The translations under genes and the position numbers were made by a program. Positions 57,719 to 64,000 of a DNA stretch of 64,000 nucleotides are shown here, piece after piece. The notes under the pieces are model-generated. The model searched no databases and was not told the origin of the DNA. It saw only the letters and a program-made list of their open reading frames with translations. The DNA comes from Lacrimispora indolis DSM 755. GTDB lineage: Bacteria; Bacillota; Clostridia; Lachnospirales; Lachnospiraceae. The stretch lies in the NCBI RefSeq assembly GCF_000526995.1, contig NZ_AZUI01000001.1, positions 2,914,001 through 2,978,000 of the forward strand, read 5' to 3'. Every line of letters begins with the position of its first letter. Positions within the stretch are counted from its first letter, which is position 1.

Positions 57719-58618
57719 ATGATTGATCTGTCTAATATGGTCACGGAAACCAGAAATCCTAAAACCATGAATCTGGATGAAATGCTTCCTCTGGATTTGA
57801 TCCGTATTATGAATGAAGAAGATGAAAAGGTGATTGAAGCAGTAAAAACCCAGATGGAGAAAATCGCCCGGATAGTGGAATGGTGCACGGAAAGTCTTGG
57901 AGGAAACGGCCGGCTGATCTATATGGGAGCAGGCACAAGCGGAAGGCTGGGACTTTTAGATGCGGCGGAATGTCCTCCCACATTTGGAGTGGAACCGGGA
58001 AAAGTGATCGGGCTGATTGCCGGCGGAGAGGGTGCATTTATAAAGGCAGTGGAAGGCGCGGAAGACAGTGAAGCCCTTGGAGAGGAAGATTTAAGAAACA
58101 TTCACCTTACAGCAGATGACGTGGTGGTCGGCATTGCCGCAAGCGGCAGAACGCCTTATGTATTAGGCGGGCTGCGGTATGCGGGAAAAACCGGATGCAG
58201 GACGGCTGCCATTGTATGCAACACCGGTTCCATACTGGCAAAAGAAGCGGAGGTCGCCGTTGAACTGGTGGTTGGTCCGGAAATATTGACCGGCTCTACC
58301 AGGTTAAAGGCCGGTACGGCGGAAAAAATGGTCTGTAATATGATATCCACTGCAAGTATGGTGGGAATAGGCAAAGCATATCAGAACCTGATGGTGGATG
58401 TGGTACAGACAAATACAAAACTGATAAAAAGGGCGGAAAACATCGTCATGGAAGCCACGGGCTGCAGGCGGAGGGATGCGCAGGAGGCGCTGACATCTTC
58501 AGACGGCCATGCAAAGACAGCGATTGTATCCATATTATCGGGATGCAGGACCCAGGAAGCACGGGAGAAGTTGGTAAAGGCACGTGGACATGTGCGTTAT
58601 GCCATAGAGCATATATAA
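57719..58618 (+). CDS. murQ: N-acetylmuramic acid 6-phosphate etherase
   Basis: A 299-residue SIS-domain enzyme splitting the lactyl ether of MurNAc 6-phosphate to GlcNAc 6-phosphate and lactate. The N-terminal TETRNPKTMNLDEM, GRLIYMGAGTSGRLGLLDAAECPPTFGV and GIAASGRTPYVLGGL with the catalytic Glu/Asp region are diagnostic. AAGGAGG precedes the ATG. It heads an operon with an ABC sugar transporter and two sugar kinases, which points to recovery of peptidoglycan fragments. Confidence 0.96.
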   Translation: MIDLSNMVTETRNPKTMNLDEMLPLDLIRIMNEEDEKVIEAVKTQMEKIARIVEWCTESLGGNGRLIYMGAGTSGRLGLLDAAECPPTFGVEPGKVIGLIAGGEGAFIKAVEGAEDSEALGEEDLRNIHLTADDVVVGIAASGRTPYVLGGLRYAGKTGCRTAAIVCNTGSILAKEAEVAVELVVGPEILTGSTRLKAGTAEKMVCNMISTASMVGIGKAYQNLMVDVVQTNTKLIKRAENIVMEATGCRRRDAQEALTSSDGHAKTAIVSILSGCRTQEAREKLVKARGHVRYAIEHI

Positions 58619-58637
58619 AAATAATGGAGGAGAAAAC

Positions 58638-60053
58638 ATGAAAAAAAGAAAATTATCCCTACTGCTGACAGCAGCCCTCATCGCCGGCACACTGGCAGGC
58701 TGCGGAAATACCTCAAAGGGCACGGTGGCGCAGCAAAGCAATGGAAAAGACATTGTTAAGGCATTGCTGCCGCCTGTTTCCGCATCCTATCAGGATAAAC
58801 TGGTGGAATATGCAAAGGAATTCAACGAAGCCAATCCTGATATAGAGCTGCAGATCACAACGGCAAGCTGGGAAGACATTACGGAAAAACTGGATGTCCA
58901 GGTAAACGCAGGATCTCCGCCTGATATCGCATTTATCGGCTCGACCGGGGTCACCAAATATCTGGACACGGAAATGCTGGTGGATATTTCACAAGATGCT
59001 GACCAGACCATGATAGATGATTATAACAAGGACATTTTAAACTATTTTAAAAACGGAGACGGTCTGTATGGATTTCCAGCCTATGTGGAGGTGCAGGCGA
59101 TCGGCGGAAACAAGGCTATGCTGGAGGAAGCGGGAATCGACTGGCAGAGCGTGCAGAAAAACGGCTGGACCTATGAAGAATTCCGGGAAGCCATTAAAAA
59201 AGGCGTTGTAAAGAACGGGGATACTTATTCCCGGTACGGCTTTGTTTTTGCCTGCTCAGGCGTAGCGGCTAAGGACTATTTTTCAATTTTTGTAAAAAAT
59301 GCAGGAATGCCTGCCGCATTTAATAAGGATTTGAAATATACATACACCAGCAGCCAGATGGTCCCGTTTTTAAAAGATATCAGAGCCTTGATCGACGATG
59401 GCTCCATGCCGAAGGAATTAAGTTCCGTTGATGCGGGGAAACGGTGGAACATGTTCCTGACCGGTCAGACCATGATCACCGGCAAGGGACTGTCGGTCTT
59501 TGAAAAATCTGCTTCCGATAATAATAAAAAGCTGGCTGCAAAAGACGGCAGTGCAGTAGAAGGAAGCCAGGAAGTGGAATACATCATATTGCCGGTTCCC
59601 ACATTCCAGGGAAATAAACAGCAGGCCCAGGGAGCCGTAGATGGATATGTGTGCTTCCGCGGCAAGGATGAACCAAATCCGGATCATTTAAAGAACGTGG
59701 CAAAGGCAGCTTATTTCCTGTCAAGCGGAAAAAGAGCGGCAGAGACCTGCCAGGAGCTTTACATCAGTCCCGTTTGCAAGTCAGGGGAGGAAGCATTTGC
59801 TTCTCTTACCCCGATTGAAGGTAAAAATGTGAATAATACAGAAGCAGTTAAGAATCTTGCCTCCCAGGTGGCGGAAGCCAGACCTGACATCCCGGCTGAT
59901 TTAGGGGCAAAGGCCATAAAGATTGAGGAAGAGGTTATTCTGCCCAAATTCCAGGGATTGTTAGCAGGAGAAATTACTCCGGAGCAGATGCACGAAGCCA
60001 TTAAAAAGGCTGCAGTGGAGGCGTTTGGCGAGGATGGCTGTGTCATGGATTAA
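58638..60053 (+). CDS. ABC transporter sugar-binding lipoprotein
   Basis: A 471-residue solute-binding lipoprotein: signal peptide with lipobox LAGC (Cys at residue 22), then a type-1 family fold with DIAFIGSTGVTKYLDTEMLVDIS and YGFPAYVEVQAIGG. GGAGG precedes the ATG. Within the murQ operon it should bind MurNAc, GlcNAc or a muropeptide-derived saccharide. A hairpin lies between this gene and the first permease. No ATPase gene is present, so a shared MsmK-type ATPase encoded elsewhere would be needed, as is usual for CUT1 systems in Firmicutes. Confidence 0.92.
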   Translation: MKKRKLSLLLTAALIAGTLAGCGNTSKGTVAQQSNGKDIVKALLPPVSASYQDKLVEYAKEFNEANPDIELQITTASWEDITEKLDVQVNAGSPPDIAFIGSTGVTKYLDTEMLVDISQDADQTMIDDYNKDILNYFKNGDGLYGFPAYVEVQAIGGNKAMLEEAGIDWQSVQKNGWTYEEFREAIKKGVVKNGDTYSRYGFVFACSGVAAKDYFSIFVKNAGMPAAFNKDLKYTYTSSQMVPFLKDIRALIDDGSMPKELSSVDAGKRWNMFLTGQTMITGKGLSVFEKSASDNNKKLAAKDGSAVEGSQEVEYIILPVPTFQGNKQQAQGAVDGYVCFRGKDEPNPDHLKNVAKAAYFLSSGKRAAETCQELYISPVCKSGEEAFASLTPIEGKNVNNTEAVKNLASQVAEARPDIPADLGAKAIKIEEEVILPKFQGLLAGEITPEQMHEAIKKAAVEAFGEDGCVMD

Positions 60054-60088
60054 CGGGAAATAAGATCCACAGGATTTCATGATTTATG

Positions 60089-60121
60089 GGGCATTGGTAA
60101 TCGTAACAGGTGCCAATGCCC
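60089..60121 (+). promoter_or_regulatory. intercistronic hairpin between binding-protein and permease genes
   Basis: GGGCATTGG / CCAATGCCC arms followed by only ATTTC. It is probably a partial terminator or 3'-stabilising structure that lets the binding protein be made in excess over the permeases. Confidence 0.5.
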
Positions 60122-60170
60122 ATTTCTTATCCGCAGGATATTATATTTTTTAGAAAAAAGGAAGAAGGGA

Positions 60171-61070
60171 ATGAGTATGCAGACAGCAAGAAAAAGAAAG
60201 CGCTTGAACAATGATGTCAAATGGGGGTATGTTTTCGTATTCGTGCCCATTGTGTCATTTATTATCTTCACATTATATCCGGTTGTACAGGCGGCGATTG
60301 TAAGTTTTCAATCCTATAAGCCCTTAAAAACAGAGTTTGTGGGATTTGCCAATTACAGTAACACACTAAAAAACGGACTTTTCTTCAAATCCATCTGGAA
60401 CACGGTGGTGTATACGGCCGTAACGGTGCCTATCTCCATCTCAGTGGCGTTCATCATCTCCATTCTGTTGGTTCCTTTTAAGAAAAGAAGCCAGTCATTT
60501 TTTAAAGCGGTATTTTATTTACCTGGAATTGCATCGGGAGTTGCTCTCTCCTTTGTGTGGAAGTGGATATTTGATCCTCTGCCAAGCGGTCTGTTAAATT
60601 CGGTGATCCGGACCTTTGGGATCCAGAATCAGAACTGGCTGGGCAGCTCTCAAACGGCCATGCTGTCCTTAATCATCATGACAATATTCTCAGGCTTAGG
60701 ATCTACCGTGATTATTTATGTGGCCGCATTGCTTGGAATCGATCCCACCTATTATGAGGTAGCCAATATTGACGGAGCAACCTTTCTCCAGAGGATCAGA
60801 TACGTTGTATGGCCTATGGTAAAGCCCACCACGGTCTTTCTGGCCATAACCGGAGTGATCAATGCATTTCAGGCCTTTCAGACGGCGTATTTAATGACAG
60901 GAGGCGGGCCGGATAATGCCACAACAATGGTTGGATTGCTGATTTTTAACAATGCTTTCAAATATTTTAACTATGGGGAGGCATGTGCACAGGCATTATT
61001 ATTAGCGGGAATTATTGCGGTCTTTGCGGTCTTCCAGTTTAAGGTAATGGCTGCTGACGTAGAGTACTAG
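60171..61070 (+). CDS. ABC sugar permease, MalF-like
   Basis: A 299-residue inner-membrane subunit with six hydrophobic segments. The cytoplasmic EAA loop is visible around residue 190-210 (DPTYYEVANIDGATFLQRIRYVVWP), and MTGGGPDNATTMVGLLIFNNAF is typical of MalF/UgpA-type CUT1 permeases. Its second-permease partner begins 14 bases downstream. It starts at ATG 60171 after GAAGGGA. Confidence 0.93.
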   Translation: MSMQTARKRKRLNNDVKWGYVFVFVPIVSFIIFTLYPVVQAAIVSFQSYKPLKTEFVGFANYSNTLKNGLFFKSIWNTVVYTAVTVPISISVAFIISILLVPFKKRSQSFFKAVFYLPGIASGVALSFVWKWIFDPLPSGLLNSVIRTFGIQNQNWLGSSQTAMLSLIIMTIFSGLGSTVIIYVAALLGIDPTYYEVANIDGATFLQRIRYVVWPMVKPTTVFLAITGVINAFQAFQTAYLMTGGGPDNATTMVGLLIFNNAFKYFNYGEACAQALLLAGIIAVFAVFQFKVMAADVEY

Positions 61071-61084
61071 GAAGGAAGGTTGAT

Positions 61085-61948
61085 ATGGGTTTATTCAGAC
61101 AATATGGAAACGATCAAAAATACAAATTAGTGTTAAGAAACAGTGTAATGGCAGCTTTCCTGCTTCTCCTGGGGATACTGACTCTGTTTCCGATTTATTA
61201 CATGATCATCTCTTCCTTTGGAGCGCCAAATGAGGCAGGGGCAGCCAGTTATTCTCTGGTCCCCAAATATTTAACATTGGCTTCCTATAAATTCTTTTTT
61301 GGATTCAGCAAAAGCTCGTTCCGATGGATCGTAAATTCCATGATCGTTGCGGGGGCTGTCACATTAAGCAATGTGGTCTTTGCCGGAATGGCAGGATATG
61401 CATTTGCAAAAATCAGGTTTCCGGGCAGTAAAGTATTATTTTTTCTTCTGCTGTTTTCCATGATGGTGCCCTATCAGGTCACCCAGGTTCCGTTGTACAT
61501 ACTGGTGGCCAATGTGCTGAAGCTGACAGATACTTATACCGCATTGATCGTGCCGTCTCTGGTTACCTGCTACAATGTGTTTATGGCGAAACAGTTTTTT
61601 TCTTCTCTTCCTACCTCCATACTGGAAGCGGCAAGAACAGAAGGCTGCAATCAGTTTCAGATCCTGATAAAAATAGTCATGCCGATTTCAAAGACAATTC
61701 TATCCGTTATGGCGATCATGACCTTTATGGGCAGCTGGAATACGTTTTTCTGGCCGTTTCTCATCTGCAACAACGAGGAGATGCAGACCATACAGGTTGG
61801 GCTTAAGAATTTCAGTTTTGCAAACACCACTTATTTCTCACCCATGATGGCGGGGGCAACCATCTCGGCATTGCCCATGTTCATCCTGTTCTTTACCTTG
61901 CAGAAATATTTTCTGGAAGGAGTAACGGTTGGTGCAGTGAAGGGATAA
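61085..61948 (+). CDS. ABC sugar permease, MalG-like
   Basis: A 287-residue inner-membrane subunit with six hydrophobic segments. VFAGMAGYAFAKIRFPG, VPYQVTQVPLYILV and the EAA loop LEAARTEGCNQFQILIKIVMP are typical of MalG-type permeases. With the upstream permease it forms the channel for the sugar bound by the lipoprotein. GGAAGG precedes the ATG. The gene for a kinase follows after 26 bases. Confidence 0.93.
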   Translation: MGLFRQYGNDQKYKLVLRNSVMAAFLLLLGILTLFPIYYMIISSFGAPNEAGAASYSLVPKYLTLASYKFFFGFSKSSFRWIVNSMIVAGAVTLSNVVFAGMAGYAFAKIRFPGSKVLFFLLLFSMMVPYQVTQVPLYILVANVLKLTDTYTALIVPSLVTCYNVFMAKQFFSSLPTSILEAARTEGCNQFQILIKIVMPISKTILSVMAIMTFMGSWNTFFWPFLICNNEEMQTIQVGLKNFSFANTTYFSPMMAGATISALPMFILFFTLQKYFLEGVTVGAVKG

Positions 61949-61974
61949 CCAAAGGAAAAAGGGAGGAAATAAAG

Positions 61975-62922
61975 TTGAAAGAACTATTTGTAATAGGAAT
62001 GGATGGGGGCGGTACCGCCACTGCCGTAATGGTGACCGGACTTCACGGTGATCTGATAGGAAAATTCCGGTTAGGGCCTTTAAATATCAATGGACAGTCC
62101 CGGGAAGCGGCAGAAGGCACTTTGAAAGAGTTAAAAAGAGAACTGGAAAAGTCAGGCCTGAATATGAGTGACTGCAAAGGGATCTGTATTGGCGCTGCCG
62201 GAATCAGCAACCGGGATACAGCAAAGCTTCTGACCCGGAATTTAAAAGAACAGGGGCTAAAGGGCGTGATCCGGCTGGTGGGAGACCATGAAACTGCTTT
62301 GGCAGGAGCCCTGGAGGAACCTGCCGGCATCATTCTCATTGCAGGGACCGGCTCCATCTGTTACGGGATCAATGAGTCGGGAGCCAGGTTTAGGGCCGGC
62401 GGCTACGGCCACATCATCGACGACGCCGGAAGTGCTTATGCCATTGGAAGGGATATTTTAAAATCAGTGGTCAGAGCAGCGGATGGCAGACAGGGGGAGA
62501 CCTTATTAAAGGAAAAAACATTTCAATTCCTTAAGATAGATTCTGTGGAGGATTTGATCACCTGGCTGTATCAGCCCGGGAGAAGCAAAAAAGAGATCGC
62601 TGCCCTGGCTCCTTTGCTGGAAGAAGGAGTAAGGGAAAGGGATCAGGCTTCCATGGAAATTTTGGAGCAATGCGGGGAGGAACTGTCGGAGCTGGCCGGA
62701 GCCGTACTGACTCATTTTAACTCTCCGGTCTCCCTGGTGGTGAGCGGAAGCGTATTGATGAAAAATAACGATATATACCGCCTGTTTTGTGAAAAGGCGA
62801 AAAAACGATTTCCTTTTTTGGAAATCATGAAAATGAGAGGGGAAGCTGCCCAGGGGGCCATCAGGATCATATTACGGGAGACAGCAGAAAGGAACGGATA
62901 TGAAACAGTACCTGGCAATTGA
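61975..62922 (+). CDS. BadF/BcrA-type sugar kinase, probable MurNAc/GlcNAc kinase
   Basis: A 315-residue ASKHA-fold kinase. GMDGGGTATAVMVTG is the phosphate-1 loop, IGAAGISNRDTA and IILIAGTGSICYGIN follow, and GGYGHIIDDAGSAYAIGRDIL is diagnostic of the BadF/BadG/BcrA N-acetylglucosamine kinase group. MurK of Clostridium acetobutylicum, which phosphorylates MurNAc and GlcNAc, belongs to this group, and murQ in the same operon supports that role. It starts with TTG 61975 after GGGAGG and overlaps the ROK gene by 23 bases. Confidence 0.85.
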   Translation: MKELFVIGMDGGGTATAVMVTGLHGDLIGKFRLGPLNINGQSREAAEGTLKELKRELEKSGLNMSDCKGICIGAAGISNRDTAKLLTRNLKEQGLKGVIRLVGDHETALAGALEEPAGIILIAGTGSICYGINESGARFRAGGYGHIIDDAGSAYAIGRDILKSVVRAADGRQGETLLKEKTFQFLKIDSVEDLITWLYQPGRSKKEIAALAPLLEEGVRERDQASMEILEQCGEELSELAGAVLTHFNSPVSLVVSGSVLMKNNDIYRLFCEKAKKRFPFLEIMKMRGEAAQGAIRIILRETAERNGYETVPGN

Positions 62923-63781
62923 TATAGGAGGCACTTACATCAAGTACAGCCTTATGGATCCGGAATACCGGGTCCTTCATGAAGGAAGCACACCAACGGA
63001 AAAACAGCCGCCTGATTTTCTCCGGCAGTTTATGGGAATCGTGGATACTTATGTGGATCAGACAGACGGCGTTGCAATCTGCATGGGCGGCTTTATCCAT
63101 CCGGTGACGGGAGAAAATACAGATTTCAGCGTTGGAGCCAATTTCAGGGCCTATCATTTAAAAGAGGAGATAAACAAAAAATATCCCATTCCGGTGGTGC
63201 TTGAAAATGACAGCAATTGCGCTGCATTGGGAGAAATGGTGCGGGGAGCGGGACGGGGATATCAGGATATTTCCATGGTCACCTTTGGGACCGGGATCGG
63301 CGGTGCCATCATCATAAACCGGAAATTATACCGGGGCAGCCACTTTAAATCCGGGGAGGTCGGGTTTACCAGAGTCAGCCTCAGGGATGGGGACGGAAAG
63401 CCGGTTGCGGAAGGAGCCGGAGCAACCTCTCTTCTGGTCAGAAAGGTATCGGAAGCCCTGGGCAGAGAAGTGGACGGATCCTATATTTTCAGCCATTTGA
63501 ACCACCCGTATATTGACCGGGTATACCGGGAATGGCTTTACAAGGGGGCAATGGTGATCGGTAATTTTGCTGTCACCGTGGATCCTGAGGTCCTGCTGAT
63601 CGGCGGAGGAATCAGTGAAAATGAGATATTTATAAAAGATATGAAAGAGGCGGTATACGCCCTGTATCCTCACCTGGAGCCATATACGGCCATAGAGGCC
63701 TGCGAACAGGGAAACATGGCAGGGAGAATAGGAGCCCTGTATTTATTGCTGCAAAGCAAAGAAGGAGGCGTTCAGTCATGA
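62900..63781 (+). CDS. ROK-family sugar kinase or regulator-like kinase
   Basis: A 293-residue ROK protein: LAIDIGGTYIKYSLMD phosphate loop, VVLENDSNCAALGEMVRGAG, MVTFGTGIGGAIIINRKLYRG, and no N-terminal helix-turn-helix, so it is a kinase rather than a NagC-type repressor. The usual ROK zinc Cys cluster (CXCGXXGC) is absent; at the expected place the protein reads VGFTRVSLRDGDGK. The substrate could be glucose, N-acetylmannosamine or GlcNAc. It overlaps the upstream kinase by 23 bases and the GH4 gene by 4 bases. Confidence 0.85.
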   Translation: MKQYLAIDIGGTYIKYSLMDPEYRVLHEGSTPTEKQPPDFLRQFMGIVDTYVDQTDGVAICMGGFIHPVTGENTDFSVGANFRAYHLKEEINKKYPIPVVLENDSNCAALGEMVRGAGRGYQDISMVTFGTGIGGAIIINRKLYRGSHFKSGEVGFTRVSLRDGDGKPVAEGAGATSLLVRKVSEALGREVDGSYIFSHLNHPYIDRVYREWLYKGAMVIGNFAVTVDPEVLLIGGGISENEIFIKDMKEAVYALYPHLEPYTAIEACEQGNMAGRIGALYLLLQSKEGGVQS

Positions 63782-64000
63782 AAAAAGGTGTGAAGATCGT
63801 GGCAATCGGAGGAGGTTCCAGTTACACACCGGAGCTGGTGGACGGATTTTTAAAAAGGTATGAGACATTGCCGGTAGAAGAGCTGTGGCTGGTGGATATC
63901 CTTCAGGGAGAGGAAAAATTACGGATTGTAGCCGAATTTGCAAAGCGCATGGTAAAAAAGGCGGGAGTTCCAATGGAGATCCACACAACCCTGGACAGGA
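63778..64000 (+). CDS. glycoside hydrolase family 4, N-terminal part (cut by window edge)
   Basis: The first 74 codons of a GH4 enzyme. VKIVAIGGGSSYTPELVDGF is the NAD-binding motif with the typical SSYTPEL, and ELWLVDI follows. GH4 enzymes use NAD and Mn to cleave 6-phospho-alpha- or beta-glycosides; most with this N-terminus are 6-phospho-beta-glucosidases. In this operon it may cleave a phosphorylated amino-sugar disaccharide. AAGGAGG lies before the ATG, and the start overlaps the ROK stop (ATGA). The gene continues beyond the window. Confidence 0.9.
   Translation, partial: MKKGVKIVAIGGGSSYTPELVDGFLKRYETLPVEELWLVDILQGEEKLRIVAEFAKRMVKKAGVPMEIHTTLDR

Overview
The window looks like chromosome of a saccharolytic, spore-forming Clostridia, most like the Lachnospiraceae (Lacrimispora/Clostridium saccharolyticum group). 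This rests on gene content: spoIIM next to xerD, a Csp-like S8 protein, a Trp T-box operon, a TPP-riboswitch thiamine operon, many PTS/ABC sugar operons, and strong AGGAGG-type ribosome binding sites. The genus is inference. No rRNA, tRNA, CRISPR array or intact insertion sequence was seen.

Layout. 1-4067: end of an L-arabinose operon (araA, FGGY kinase, araD, AraR-like repressor). 4064-7290: MFS transporter and two AraC-family regulators. 7396-10291: disturbed region with a nested palindrome and a 32-bp near-perfect direct repeat (7543-7574 and 10200-10231) that brackets prophage lysis-gene debris, a decayed reading frame and a Csp-like S8 protein whose catalytic Ser is Gly. 10293-13361: GH2 beta-galactosidase. 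13506-14440: lone serine recombinase with two related sites in opposite orientation. 14848-17031: chemoreceptor. 17121-22542: cellobiose-type PTS operon (LicR-like activator, GH1 6-phospho-beta-glucosidase, EIIB, EIIC, EIIA). On the minus strand, 22622-27235 is thiC-thiW-thiM-thiE-thiD under a TPP riboswitch and 27258-34218 is trpE-G-D-C-F-B-A under a tryptophan T-box.

34343-38434 is the most interesting part: a four-gene cassette with its own promoter and terminator. It encodes a TIR-domain protein, a 537-residue helical protein sharing an Asn/Gly-rich 18-residue motif with the TIR protein, an SPFH/band-7-like protein, and a membrane protein with an outer SH3b domain. No NTPase is visible. 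It reads as an undescribed TIR-based immune or stress module with possible amyloid-like or oligomeric coupling and a membrane arm.

38608-43407: D-threonate/D-erythronate catabolism (DUF1537 kinase, PdxA2-like dehydrogenase, GntP permease, DeoR regulator). 43481-49676: housekeeping genes (proC, Nudix hydrolase, spoIIM, xerD, apt, a GltD-like oxidoreductase, an AEC transporter). 50040-57167: a YibE/F membrane protein and a 1936-residue secreted protein with lamin-tail, PHP and choline-binding-type repeats, lying between two sibling terminators. 57546-64000: amino-sugar/peptidoglycan-fragment operon (murQ, ABC transporter, BadF-type kinase, ROK protein, start of a GH4 hydrolase).
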